NCBI GenBank assembly: GCA_963784195.1
Contig: CAWARA010000026.1
Location: 1 to 44,806 of the forward strand
Length of the DNA stretch: 44,806 bases
Reading direction: 5' to 3'
Origin: CAVQAH01 sp963784195
GTDB lineage: Bacteria; Acidobacteriota; Vicinamibacteria; Vicinamibacterales; 2-12-FULL-66-21
Of the stretch, positions 35,154-44,161 are shown in pieces. Both the position numbers and the translations under genes were made by a program. Numbering within the stretch: the first letter of the stretch is position 1; each line of letters starts with the position of its first letter. Under the pieces are notes generated by a model. That model was not told the DNA's origin, did not search any database, and saw nothing but the letters and a program-made list of their open reading frames with translations.

Positions 35154-38015
35154 ATGCGTCTCTTATGGTCGGCAGGCCGGCGCCTGCCGGCGGGGTTGCG
35201 GCGCTTCTTCGATGTCAGACCCGGGGAAGGCCTACCCGTCCTCCTCACCTTCTTATATATCGCGGTTGTCGTCGCCGCATTCCTGCTGGCGAAACCCATC
35301 CGAAACGGCCTGTTTCTGCAGGCGTACGGGCCGCAGAACCTCGTTTACGTCTACGCCGCCGTTCCGCTGGCGCTGTCCCTGTTCGTGCCATCGTACACGC
35401 GTGTGACGGCACGGTTCGGTGCGCGGGCGGTGACTGCCGGAACGCTGCTGTTCTTCTTCGTCAACGCATTGGCGTTCTGGTACGCGTTCGCCTGGCGGCC
35501 GTTTCCGCTCCTGCCGGGCCTCTTCTATGTGTGGGTGAACTGCTTCGGCATCATCGCCCCGGTGCAGGCGTGGAGTTTCGCGAACTCGCTGTTCGACACG
35601 CGGCAGGCGAAGCGTTTGTTCGGATTGATTGGCTCCGGCGCCTCAGCCGGCGCGATCACGGGCGGTATCCTCGCGCGCTTCCTCGTCGAGCCATTGGGCG
35701 GGTCGGTCAACCTCATCCTCGTGCTCGCCGGCCTCATCCTGACCGCCGCGGTCGTCGTGCTCACCGCGAACCGGCGCCTCCCGCGGAAAGGCTTGATGCG
35801 GCTGGGCAAGGCCGTGAGCCGTCCATTCAGCGAGACACTCAAGGAGATTGCCGCCAACCCGTATCTTCGGCTGATGAGCGCCATGGTCTTCCTCGTGGCG
35901 ATCGCCACGCAGTGGATCGGGCTTCAGCTGAATTTCGTGGCCGATGCGCGATACGGCGGGGATGCTGACGCGCTGACGCGGTTCTTCGGGACGTTCAACT
36001 TCCTGCTCGGATCGGTCAGCTTCGTCGTTCAGCTCTTCGCGACGAGTCGCGCGCTGCGGACCTTTGGGCTCGCGGTCACGATCATGACGCTTCCGATTTC
36101 GCTGGGCCTCGGGACGTTGATGATCGTGCTGCTTCCGGCGTTCTGGCCGGTGCTCGTGGCCAACGCCTTCGACCAGAGCCTTCGCTTCTCGGTGGACAAA
36201 CCTACCTACGAGCTGCTCTACCTGCCGATCGCGCCGGCTCAGCGCCAGGAGCTCAAGAACGCGATCGACATCGTGGGCAACCGCGTGGCTGACGCGCTCG
36301 GCGCCGTGCTCTTCGGGCTGGCCACTACCGGCTTCTTCATGTTGCCGGGGATCGGTCTCGGACCGCGCGGCACGGCCGTTTTGAACGGCGCGCTGATCGC
36401 CATGTGGATCGCCGTCGCGTGGAGGCTTCGTCACGAATACGTCCGAACCATTCAGGCGAGCATCCATCGCCATCGGATGGACACGGAACGAACCGCGGCG
36501 TCGGTTGTCGAACGTTCTGCCGCCGACGTGCTCGTGGCCAAACTTGGCGGCACGGATCCGGAGGAAGTCCGCTACGCGCTCGGCCTCCTCGAAGTGCAAC
36601 AGACGAGGAGCTGGCATCCCTCTTTGCGAATGTTGCTGGGTCATCCCGACGCCGACATCAGGCGACGCGCACTCTCGCTCCTCAGCGCCGCCGGCGATCG
36701 GGAAATCGCGGAGAAGGCGGTCGCGCTTCTCCGGGATCAGGATCTGGGTGTGCGGACCGAGGCGTTGCTGTTTCTCAGCCGCGAGATGGGCGTCGATCCG
36801 CTGTCGCGCATTCAGGAGCTTGGGGATTTCGAGGATTTCTCGATTCGCGCGGGCATGGCCGCGTTTCTCGCGTCGCCGGGGCCGTCACAGAACCTGGAAG
36901 CGGCGCGCGCGCTGTTCGAGGCGATGGTCGACTCGACCGGCGCAGGCGGAAGCCGCGATCGCGCCGAAGCGGCGCGGCTGATGGCGCTGGTTCCCGCGCA
37001 GTTCGTCGATCTGCTTGCCAGGCTCGTGGTGGACGAGGACGAAGAGGTGGCTCGTCTGGCAATCCGCTCGGCGCGAGTCATCGCGCGTGAGGAGCTCGTC
37101 GCCCCGTTGATGACGGCCCTCGCACGTCCCTACCTTGCCGACGAAGCGGCCGAAGCGCTCGCCCGGCTTGGCCCCGGAATCATTCCACAGGTCGCAGCCA
37201 CCCTCAGCGACGAGAGCACCGATGTCGAGATCCGTCGCGAGCTGCCGACCGTGCTCGTCCGGATCGGCACGCCCGAGGCCGAGCAGGTGCTCGTGAGCAG
37301 CCTGCTCAATGCCGACACGACGCTCCGGCACCGTGTGATCGCATCCTTGAACAAGCTGCGCGCCATCCACCCTGAGGTGCGCATCGAACCCGGAACGATC
37401 GAGATCCTGCTCGCGGCCGAAATCGCTGGCCACTACCGTTCGTACCAGGTTCTCGGGCCACTACGCGGCCAGCTGAAGGAAGCGGATCCGGTGCTGCAGG
37501 CGCTGAGGCACGCGATGGAACAGGAGCTGGAGCGAGTGTTCCGGCTGATGGCGCTCCTCTATCCGGAAGGCGGGCTCCACGACGCATACGTGGGTCTCCG
37601 CGCAGCGAACCCAATCGTCCGCGCAAACGCGCTCGAGTTCCTGGACAACGTGCTGAGCCCCGAGCTGCGGCAGGTTCTGGTTCCGCTCCTGGACGCGCAG
37701 GTCACCGTCGACGAGCGCATCGCGATCGCCAACCGCGTCGTCGGCGCGCCGGTGGAGACGACGGAGGCGGCGCTCGGGACGCTGCTGGCGAGCGAGGACA
37801 CGTGGCTGCGTTCCTGCGCGATCAACGCGGTCGGGACGTTGCGGATCCGCGGCCTCGAAGACGAGCTGATCAGGTTCGAATCGAGCGGCGATCCGGTGCT
37901 GCAGGAAAGCATCCGCGTCGCGCGACGCCGGCTCGCCGGCAAGATGGAACCAGCCGCGGCCTCATCGCACGAGCCCGCTCCGCCCGACCTTGACATGGGG
38001 GTTGGTGCTGGCTGA
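35154..38015 (+). CDS. Nucleotide-transporter-like (Npt/Tlc) membrane protein with HEAT repeats
   Basis: The 953-aa paralogue of the divergent neighbour has membrane helices in residues about 20-430, starting LPVLLTFLYIAVVVAAFLL. LLAKPIRNGLFLQAYG occupies the place of the family's conserved Lys/Asp segment. DTRQAKRLFGLIGSGASAG and QSLRFSVDKPTYELLYLPI match the same positions in the other protein. Residues 440-920 are HEAT-like repeats (for example RRALSLLSAAGDREIAEKAV and EVARLAIRSARVIAREELV). There is no cNMP domain. Similarity between the two is clear in membrane and soluble halves, so they arose by duplication of an already fused gene. Its 3' end overlaps convergent nadE by 54 bp. Confidence 0.88.
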   Translation: MRLLWSAGRRLPAGLRRFFDVRPGEGLPVLLTFLYIAVVVAAFLLAKPIRNGLFLQAYGPQNLVYVYAAVPLALSLFVPSYTRVTARFGARAVTAGTLLFFFVNALAFWYAFAWRPFPLLPGLFYVWVNCFGIIAPVQAWSFANSLFDTRQAKRLFGLIGSGASAGAITGGILARFLVEPLGGSVNLILVLAGLILTAAVVVLTANRRLPRKGLMRLGKAVSRPFSETLKEIAANPYLRLMSAMVFLVAIATQWIGLQLNFVADARYGGDADALTRFFGTFNFLLGSVSFVVQLFATSRALRTFGLAVTIMTLPISLGLGTLMIVLLPAFWPVLVANAFDQSLRFSVDKPTYELLYLPIAPAQRQELKNAIDIVGNRVADALGAVLFGLATTGFFMLPGIGLGPRGTAVLNGALIAMWIAVAWRLRHEYVRTIQASIHRHRMDTERTAASVVERSAADVLVAKLGGTDPEEVRYALGLLEVQQTRSWHPSLRMLLGHPDADIRRRALSLLSAAGDREIAEKAVALLRDQDLGVRTEALLFLSREMGVDPLSRIQELGDFEDFSIRAGMAAFLASPGPSQNLEAARALFEAMVDSTGAGGSRDRAEAARLMALVPAQFVDLLARLVVDEDEEVARLAIRSARVIAREELVAPLMTALARPYLADEAAEALARLGPGIIPQVAATLSDESTDVEIRRELPTVLVRIGTPEAEQVLVSSLLNADTTLRHRVIASLNKLRAIHPEVRIEPGTIEILLAAEIAGHYRSYQVLGPLRGQLKEADPVLQALRHAMEQELERVFRLMALLYPEGGLHDAYVGLRAANPIVRANALEFLDNVLSPELRQVLVPLLDAQVTVDERIAIANRVVGAPVETTEAALGTLLASEDTWLRSCAINAVGTLRIRGLEDELIRFESSGDPVLQESIRVARRRLAGKMEPAAASSHEPAPPDLDMGVGAG

Positions 38016-38798
38016 ATCGCTCGCCCGCCTGTCGAAGCCAGGCGCCGGCGGCGTCGCGCGCTTGTGCTCGGTGGAGCGGATCATCCGTTCGAGACGGAGC
38101 GCGAGCGCTGGTGCCACCGAGTCGGGGCCGTCCGTCAGATAACGTTCGAGCTCCGCGTAGGCGAAGCCCATTTCCTCTTCGTCGGTCTGTCCCATCCACA
38201 GCCCGGCGCTCGGCGCCTTGTCGATGATTGGCTGAGGAACGCCGAGCTCCTTCGCGAGCTTCCGCACTTCGCTCTTCAGCAGGCTGCCGATCGGGAGCAC
38301 GTCGACGCCGCCGTCGCCATATTTCGTGAAGTACCCGATCGTCAGCTCGCTGCGATTGCCGGTGCCGACGACGAGATAGTTGAGAGAGTTGGCGATGAAG
38401 TAGAGCGTCGCCATCCGCAAGCGCGGCTTGACGTTGGCGACCGGCACGCGTGCTTTGATATCACCCGACGGCGTGCTGCCGGCGGCCATGTCCTCGGGCA
38501 GCGATGTCAGCGCGCCACGAAGGATGCCGATGAACTGCTCGTAGGGCTGCTCGAGATCGACCCTCGCGACGGGCACGCCGAAGTGATCGGCCACGAGGCG
38601 CGCGTCCGTTTCGTCCTGCGGATCGCTGTGGCACGGCATGATCACGCCGAGCACCTGGCCCGGCGTCGCCATCTGACAGAGGCGAACCACGACGGCCGAG
38701 TCGATGCCGCCGCTGAGCCCCACCACCAGCCCGCGCGCGCCGGCCGCCGTCGCCCGTTGACGGAGCCACTCGGATATTTCCTGAGAACTCTTGCTCAT
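37962..38798 (-). CDS. nadE: NAD(+) synthetase, ammonia-dependent type
   Basis: The 278-aa enzyme makes NAD from deamido-NAD, ATP and ammonia. LVVGLSGGIDSAVVVRL is the PP-loop. VVGTGNRSELTIGYFTKYGDGGVD and PLLK-type LPIGSLLKSEVRKLA with the KAPSAGLWMGQTDEEEMG block complete the active site. There is no N-terminal glutaminase domain, so it uses free ammonia or a partner. The C-terminal 35 residues are an unusual Arg/Ser/Pro-rich extension that overlaps the convergent transporter gene. The start lies inside the long overlapping tail of the upstream HD-GYP frame. Confidence 0.93.
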   Translation of the reverse strand: MSKSSQEISEWLRQRATAAGARGLVVGLSGGIDSAVVVRLCQMATPGQVLGVIMPCHSDPQDETDARLVADHFGVPVARVDLEQPYEQFIGILRGALTSLPEDMAAGSTPSGDIKARVPVANVKPRLRMATLYFIANSLNYLVVGTGNRSELTIGYFTKYGDGGVDVLPIGSLLKSEVRKLAKELGVPQPIIDKAPSAGLWMGQTDEEEMGFAYAELERYLTDGPDSVAPALALRLERMIRSTEHKRATPPAPGFDRRASDSASTNPHVKVGRSGLVR

Positions 38799-39960
38799 GA
38801 TGACCTCGTACGAGTATCGCCGGATGAGTTCGTCCGGTGTTGTGTCCGGCTTCAGCCGGACCTCGTAGGTCGAGTATAGCGTTCGGGTTCGGAGGCTCGC
38901 GTTGGATCACTGCCAGGAAGCCGTCGACCAGCTTCGGATCGAACTGCCGATCCCGCTGACGGGTGACTTCCGCGATGGCATCGGCGACCGGCCAGGCCGG
39001 TTTGTACGGGCGCTTCTGGGTCAGCGCGTCGAACACGTCGGCCACAGCCACGATCCGGCCGGCCAGCGGGATGGCATCGCCCTTCAGCCCCTCGTACCCT
39101 TCGCCGTTCCAGTGCTCATGGTGGCTGAACGCAATCTCTTCTGCCATCCGCAGCAGGCTGAAGCGGCTTCCCGAGAGGATCCGCGCGCCGATCGTCGTGT
39201 GCGTCTTGACGAGCGCGAACTCTGCTTCGGTGAGCTTCCCGAGCTTCAGCAGGATCGCGTCGGGGATTCCGATCTTGCCGACGTCGTGCAGGGGCGCCGC
39301 ACGACGGATCAAGGACACTGTTGCGTCGGACAACCCGATCTCCCGCGCGATCAAGGCGGCCATGCGGCCCACGCGTTCCGTGTGTTGTCCCGTGTTGTCG
39401 TCGCGGAACTCCGCGGCACGTGCCAGGCGTTCGATGATCTCGACCTGCGCCGATTCGAGCTCGCGGGTCCGCTCGCGGACCTTCGCCTCGAGCATCTGGT
39501 TCTGGCTCTGGATCTGAAGATACAGGAAGCGCGTTTCGAGCAGCGTGCGGATCCTGAGCAGGACCTCGTCGCTGTGGAACGGTTTGTTGACGAAGTCCTT
39601 GGCGCCGCGCGACAGCGCCTCTCGACGGACCTCGGGCGCCATGTCGCCCGTCAGCATCAGGATTGGCAGATAGCTCGCTTCGGCAAGCTGGTTCAGACGG
39701 TCGAGCACTTCCAGACCGTCCATGTGCGGCATGTGCAGGTCCAGCAGGATCAGATCGGGGCGGAGCCGCACGTAGAGGTTGGCTGCCTCGCGGGGATCGT
39801 TGGTGCTCTCGACCCTCGTGAACCCGCTCCGCTCGAGGAGCCGGCGCAGCACGTCCACGTTCGCGACTTCGTCGTCCACGATGAGGATCCGCGCGTTCCT
39901 GAAGGGCCGCGAGATCATCACCGCCGGCTGCGTTTCACCTGACTGACGTGGTATCGACAT
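38461..39960 (-). CDS. Response regulator with HD-GYP domain
   Basis: The 499-aa frame starts at 39960 (or at the second ATG, 39918). Residues about 20-140 are a receiver domain (ILIVDDE, LILLDLHMPHMDG with the phospho-Asp, and NKPF Lys). A coiled linker of about 35 residues follows, then an HD-GYP phosphodiesterase (about 190-350) with HDVGKIGIPD, SHHEHWNGEGYEGL and VADVFDAL. The signature GYP reads GYE. It should hydrolyse c-di-GMP when phosphorylated. The natural end is probably near residue 350-360 (position about 38890). Beyond that the frame continues through a palindromic repeat and 338 bp of nadE in another frame, which is unlikely to be real protein. No kinase gene is adjacent. Confidence 0.87.
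   Translation of the reverse strand: MSIPRQSGETQPAVMISRPFRNARILIVDDEVANVDVLRRLLERSGFTRVESTNDPREAANLYVRLRPDLILLDLHMPHMDGLEVLDRLNQLAEASYLPILMLTGDMAPEVRREALSRGAKDFVNKPFHSDEVLLRIRTLLETRFLYLQIQSQNQMLEAKVRERTRELESAQVEIIERLARAAEFRDDNTGQHTERVGRMAALIAREIGLSDATVSLIRRAAPLHDVGKIGIPDAILLKLGKLTEAEFALVKTHTTIGARILSGSRFSLLRMAEEIAFSHHEHWNGEGYEGLKGDAIPLAGRIVAVADVFDALTQKRPYKPAWPVADAIAEVTRQRDRQFDPKLVDGFLAVIQREPPNPNAILDLRGPAEAGHNTGRTHPAILVRGHHEQEFSGNIRVAPSTGDGGRRARAGGGAQRRHRLGRRGSPLSDGDAGPGARRDHAVPQRSAGRNGRAPRGRSLRRARREGRSRAALRAVHRHPSWRADIAARGHGRRQHAVG
38844..38861. repeat. GTCCGGCT/AGCCGGAC palindrome
   Basis: Perfect 8-bp arms surround a 2-base centre, in the short space between the HD-GYP catalytic domain and the nadE start. 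Similar GTCCGG units flank it (near 38831). It lengthens both reading frames, giving translations like GPAEAGH that are familiar as repeat-derived tails in soil Acidobacteria (from memory). Confidence 0.6.
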
Positions 39961-40975
39961 TGACTATGGCTTCCGCGGCTGGCGATTCGGGCCAGACGAC
40001 CGGTGGCGCCGCCGTGTAGCCGGCGTGCGCCAGCGCCCCTTGAAAGAACGCTGTTTCAGAGGCGTAGAACAACAACTTCACGTAGTGGCGCCCGACGATA
40101 TACAGCTGCCCGATGGCCAGCGTCACCCACATCGACAGGCCCCCGCCCGGCGCACCGGGAGAGGCCAGCGCGTATAACAAGGCCAGGAGCACGAAGACCG
40201 CCGCGTTCAGGAGATAAAGATACAGCGTTCCGCGGTTCCGGCGAACAAACCGGATGCCGGCCAGCAGGGCGCCGAACGCGCTGCGGCGATCTTCGACGAC
40301 GATCCTCACGCGCGCGTAGTCGAACATCACGTTGCCGGTGACGAGCAGGGCCACGAACACCAGGTAACATGCCAGCCGGATAGCGAATCCCGTGCGCTCG
40401 ACGGTGAGATCGCGCGTCGCCCACGGAAAGAAGTCCTCGAAGATCCATTCGTGCACGGGGCCGAAGAGCCATGCGTAAAACGCCAGCGCGAGCACGCCCA
40501 GGCGGAGAAAGCGCCAGAAATTCGTCCCGCAGGCGGAAAAGAACCCGTGCGTCCTGGTCGGCCGCTGGCGCGCGTAGCGATCGAGGATCCCGCCGCTCAG
40601 GAACGTCCAGATGACCATCCAGGCGGCCGCGGCGCCGGCAATCGTCGCCGCCATCGGCTGATTGTCCACGAGGTTCGAGATGTTCTCGAGCACCGCGCCG
40701 AAGCCGATGATGGCCGGAATGAACGTCGTGCCGAGACCGGTCGCCTGCGAGGTGAACTCCTGCCACCAGTCGTAGTTGGCCCCCGCCGCCACGGTGTCCG
40801 CGGCCAGGCTCGCGCCCAGATGCGTCGCAATCATGCCGCGCAGCGCGATCGAGAGCGGCAACCCGATCAGGAACGTCGTGGCGATCGCGCCCGCGAGCAC
40901 GAGCGGCGCACCGTTGACCCGTCGCACGCCTTCTCTGAACGCTGCTAGCGAGCCCATCTTCAATGGATTCATCAT
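39935..40975 (-). CDS. Polytopic membrane protein of unknown function
   Basis: The 346-aa product has about six membrane segments: near 25-47 (LVLAGAIATTFLIGLPLS), 84-104, 110-130 (WMVIWTFLSGG), 160-175, 205-228 (ACYLVFVALLVTGNVMFDY), 252-275 (LYLLNAAVFVLLALLYALA) and a weaker one near 285. Between them are loops with YDWWQEF and FDYARVRIVVEDRRS, the latter resembling the amphipathic pattern of DUF-type YihY/DUF975-like membrane proteins. No family name is certain. It begins 6 bp after the M1 peptidase stop and overlaps the HD-GYP start by 26 bp, so all three are probably one operon. Confidence 0.8.
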   Translation of the reverse strand: MMNPLKMGSLAAFREGVRRVNGAPLVLAGAIATTFLIGLPLSIALRGMIATHLGASLAADTVAAGANYDWWQEFTSQATGLGTTFIPAIIGFGAVLENISNLVDNQPMAATIAGAAAAWMVIWTFLSGGILDRYARQRPTRTHGFFSACGTNFWRFLRLGVLALAFYAWLFGPVHEWIFEDFFPWATRDLTVERTGFAIRLACYLVFVALLVTGNVMFDYARVRIVVEDRRSAFGALLAGIRFVRRNRGTLYLYLLNAAVFVLLALLYALASPGAPGGGLSMWVTLAIGQLYIVGRHYVKLLFYASETAFFQGALAHAGYTAAPPVVWPESPAAEAIVNVDTTSVR

Positions 40976-40981
40976 TGATGC

Positions 40982-43021
40982 CTAGATGAAGAACCCGCAG
41001 GTGAGCAGCTGATCCTGCAGCCAGATCAGCCAGGCCAGCGACCATTTCCTGGCGGCCGCCTCCGCACGCGGCGCGAGCGTTGCCGAATTGTTCGTGTAAT
41101 TGAGGTCGAGCAGCAGGATCCGCTCCGGATCCACCTGCACCGACGCGGCGCGAACGGGACGCCTGACCTCGAACAGCTTCCACGTTTCGCGGCCTTCCCA
41201 GCGCCACCGCAGTTCCTCGCCGTTCTCGAAGGTCACCTTGATATCGACGGGGAAGAGGCCCTCGGCGTACCGCCGCACGACCACCGTGGTCTGATACCCG
41301 TCCGCCGCGCGCTCCGTCGCAGAGAATGCCCGGGCGTCACCCTCGCCGAAAAACCCCCGGTCGGATACCCGCTCGGATCGAAACGTCTGCACGCCGTAGT
41401 CGAACGCATTCGCGCTCCGGTAGACCTGATCGAAGAACCAGGTCAGATCCCTGCCGCTGACCTGATTGGCCACGGCGAAAAAATCATCAGGCGTCGGATG
41501 CTTGAACGCATAGCGCGTGTAGTAGGTGGACAGGATGCGCTGCAGGGTGTCCCATCCAAGCATGCGTTCCAGGGTGTGCAGCCAGAGCGCAGTCTTGTTA
41601 TAGGTGATCGTCGAGGCCGTGCCCGGCCAGTACCGCCACGTCGGCGTGCTCTGCGCATCGGCGCGCGCGTTTGGGCGGAAGGCCGGCAGCCGGTTGCCTT
41701 CGGTCGCCCGCGGCAGCGGCAGATCGTCGAACACCCACGGCACGAATCCGCCAAAGAAGCGTCTCGTGTAATGCGACTGGAAGAACTGCTCGAGCGTCCG
41801 GGCCGTCGAGAACGTGTTGAGCCCTTCGTCCATCCAGGCGTGCTCGAACTCGTTGGTCGCGACGACCCCGTACCAGAACTGGTGGCCGGCCTCGTGAACG
41901 GTGACACCCTCCGGTTGCGCGAAACGGCGCGGCGCCAGCCAGCGAGTGCCTGCGGTGAAGAGCGTCGGGTATTCCATGCCGCCGGCGTCGCTCTGCCATG
42001 CCGGATCGATCACGGTGATGTTGGGATAGGGATACGGCCCAAACCACTCGCCGTAGTACCGCAGCGTCGCGCGGGTCGCGTCGAAGTGACGATCGGCCTG
42101 GCCGGCGTGCTCTGGCTGGAGCAGAAGGCGCATTGCGACTGTCGGCAGGCCGGGGTGCTCGAACGCAGCCGTCCGTTCCAGATAGTCAGGGCTCGTCGTC
42201 CACGCGAAATCATGGACGTCGTTCGCCTGATAGTGATGGGTGACCGTGCCATCGCCCTCTTCGCGGCGTCCCCGCTCCTGACCCGTCGCGCCCACGATCC
42301 AGCCCTGGGGAACCGTGAGGCGGACGTCATAGACGCCGAAGTCCGAAAAGAACTCCGTTGCCGCATGGAACTGGTGCGCGTTCCAGCCTGACTCTTCCAG
42401 CACCCCGATCTTCGGGAACCACTGCGCGAGGAAATAGAAGTTGCCGATCGTGCCAGTGCGCGCGAAGGTCCGCGGCACCCGCGACGCCCAGGTGATCTGC
42501 ACGTTCGCCGTCGCACCCGGGGCAACCGGCGCGTCGAGCGGCAGTTCGACCAGCGTCCGATCCTCGATGTTCCCATCGTCCGGCGCGATGAAGCGGAGGC
42601 GGGACGTGAGATCGGCGGGCGCGCCGCCGGCGCCAATCACGCGAATGCTGGTGATGTCGATCCAGCCCCAGTCCTGCTCGGGGCGCTCGGCCAGCGTGGT
42701 GTCGCCACCGAGCATGCCCTCGCGCATCCAGGAGGACCGGGTGTTACGCCACGCGTTGTAATAAAGGTGAAACCTGAGGCTGGTCGCCGGCTGGCTGGTC
42801 ACGTTCCGCCACGTGAGCAGCGCATCGCCCCTCAGCGTCCGCGTCGCCGGATTCAGGTTGGCCGTGATGGTGTAGTTCGCATTACGGGCGGAACGCGCCG
42901 GTGAAGGCGTCCGATCCGGTGCGGCGGTGGACTGGGAAGTAGGAACCTGTGCGGGTGCCCCTGCGCCCGAGAGCGCGAGGAGCACCACGATCACCAGGGA
43001 TCGTGCTGGCACGGTGCCCAT
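40982..43021 (-). CDS. M1-family zinc metallopeptidase, exported
   Basis: The ATG at 43021 is preferred over an upstream in-frame ATG at 43045 because the signal peptide then starts directly (VPARSLVIVVLLALSGAGAPAQ). The 679-aa product has the N-terminal beta-saddle domain and a thermolysin-like catalytic domain with GGMEYP at about 347-352 (the exopeptidase GxMEN equivalent), HEAGH at 376-380 and the third zinc ligand E399 in HAWMDEG. A Tyr in the TYNKTALW segment likely stabilises the transition state. It would trim peptides in the periplasm. The last residues (WLIWLQDQLLTCGFF) are hydrophobic and may anchor it. It leads the operon with the membrane protein and HD-GYP regulator. Confidence 0.92.
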   Translation of the reverse strand: MGTVPARSLVIVVLLALSGAGAPAQVPTSQSTAAPDRTPSPARSARNANYTITANLNPATRTLRGDALLTWRNVTSQPATSLRFHLYYNAWRNTRSSWMREGMLGGDTTLAERPEQDWGWIDITSIRVIGAGGAPADLTSRLRFIAPDDGNIEDRTLVELPLDAPVAPGATANVQITWASRVPRTFARTGTIGNFYFLAQWFPKIGVLEESGWNAHQFHAATEFFSDFGVYDVRLTVPQGWIVGATGQERGRREEGDGTVTHHYQANDVHDFAWTTSPDYLERTAAFEHPGLPTVAMRLLLQPEHAGQADRHFDATRATLRYYGEWFGPYPYPNITVIDPAWQSDAGGMEYPTLFTAGTRWLAPRRFAQPEGVTVHEAGHQFWYGVVATNEFEHAWMDEGLNTFSTARTLEQFFQSHYTRRFFGGFVPWVFDDLPLPRATEGNRLPAFRPNARADAQSTPTWRYWPGTASTITYNKTALWLHTLERMLGWDTLQRILSTYYTRYAFKHPTPDDFFAVANQVSGRDLTWFFDQVYRSANAFDYGVQTFRSERVSDRGFFGEGDARAFSATERAADGYQTTVVVRRYAEGLFPVDIKVTFENGEELRWRWEGRETWKLFEVRRPVRAASVQVDPERILLLDLNYTNNSATLAPRAEAAARKWSLAWLIWLQDQLLTCGFFI

Positions 43022-43071
43022 CCTACACCAACTCGCCGAGGGCAAAGGCTCGCCGGATAGGCCGGCGCAGG

Positions 43072-43077
43072 TATAAT
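43072..43077 (+). promoter_or_regulatory. TATAAT box upstream of the DapB-like gene
   Basis: There is a perfect TATAAT 58 bp before the ATG at 43136; the expected -35 area has no good match. The gene's ribosome site GAGGAG lies at about 43122-43127. Confidence 0.45.
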
Positions 43078-43135
43078 TTACGGATCGTTTTCATACATCC
43101 CTTACTTCCCCCAATTCCTAACGAGGAGCAGTCTC

Positions 43136-44155
43136 ATGGCAGCAGCATCAGGGCCCATCAAAGTCCTTCACTTCGGGCTCGGGCCCATCGGCGTCGGCGT
43201 CGTCAAGCAGGTGGCAGAACGGAAAGGTTTCAAGATCGTCGGAGCGGTCGACATCGATCCCGCGAAGGTCGGTCGCGATCTTGGCGAAGTGGCCCGTCTC
43301 GATCGCACGCTTCGCGTCAAGGTATCCGATAACGCGCGCAAGGCTATCAAGTCCGCCAAGCCGGACGTCGTCGTGCTGTGCACCAGCTCGTCGCTGAAGA
43401 AGGTCCTGGATCAGATGGAGACCATCATCAAGCTGAAGGTCCCCATCGTGTCGACCACCGAGGAGCTCGCGTATCCGACCAAGGCGAACATGCGCTACGC
43501 GCGTGCGATTCACCAGATGGCGAAGAAGGCGAAGGTCGCGGTGCTCGGCACCGGCGTGAACCCCGGCTTCGTCATGGACGCCCTTCCGATCATGCTGACC
43601 GGCGTCTGCGAGCGGGTCGAAGCGATCCGCGTCGAGCGCATTCAGGACGCGCGCATCCGCCGGCTCCCGTTCCAGCAGAAAATCGGCGCCGGCCTCACCC
43701 GCGAACAGTTCCAGCGCAAGGTCGACGATGGGAGCGTGCGGCACGTCGGGCTGACGGAATCGGTGTCGATGATCGCCGAGGCGCTCGGCTGGAAGGTCGA
43801 CAAGATCACCGACGAGATCCACCCGCGCATCGCCACCGAGACCGTCGCCAGCGAGTTCCTGGCCGTCGACCCCGGCTACGTCTGCGGCATCGTCCAGGAC
43901 GGCGTCGGCTATCGTGATGGCAAGGCGATCATCACGCTGCACATGGAGGCCTACCTCGGCGCGCCGGAGTCGTACGACTCGGTCGACGTCACCGGATCGC
44001 CGGCGTTGAAGATGAAGATCGCAGGCGGCGTGCACGGCGACATCGCCACGGCTTCGATCGTCGTGAACTCGTTGCCGAAGATCCTGGAGGCGACGCCCGG
44101 CCTGCACACGATGCGGGACATGACGCTGCCGTCGTTTTTCGGGGGCGTGCGCTGA
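43136..44155 (+). CDS. Dihydrodipicolinate reductase-like NAD(P)-dependent dehydrogenase
   Basis: The 339-aa product has an N-terminal Rossmann fold with VLHFGLGPIGVGVVKQV, acidic D40 after strand 2 in AVDIDPAKVGRD, and VVVLCTSSSL. The NPGFVMDALPIMLTG segment and the C-terminal GSPALKMKIAGGVHGDIATA are typical of the family that includes 2,4-diaminopentanoate dehydrogenase and other DapB relatives. It is longer than DapB (about 270 aa) and lacks the HHxxK catalytic patch of true DapB, so amino-acid or amine catabolism is more likely than lysine synthesis. A GAGGAG ribosome site supports the start. No ornithine fermentation genes are adjacent, so the substrate remains open. Confidence 0.83.
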   Translation: MAAASGPIKVLHFGLGPIGVGVVKQVAERKGFKIVGAVDIDPAKVGRDLGEVARLDRTLRVKVSDNARKAIKSAKPDVVVLCTSSSLKKVLDQMETIIKLKVPIVSTTEELAYPTKANMRYARAIHQMAKKAKVAVLGTGVNPGFVMDALPIMLTGVCERVEAIRVERIQDARIRRLPFQQKIGAGLTREQFQRKVDDGSVRHVGLTESVSMIAEALGWKVDKITDEIHPRIATETVASEFLAVDPGYVCGIVQDGVGYRDGKAIITLHMEAYLGAPESYDSVDVTGSPALKMKIAGGVHGDIATASIVVNSLPKILEATPGLHTMRDMTLPSFFGGVR

Positions 44156-44161
44156 CGCGTA

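Noticed and set aside
31330..43021. Defence island (HEAT repeats, cNMP sensing, HD-GYP)
   Set aside because: No nuclease, reverse transcriptase, NTPase or other effector is present, and the neighbours are housekeeping or signalling genes.
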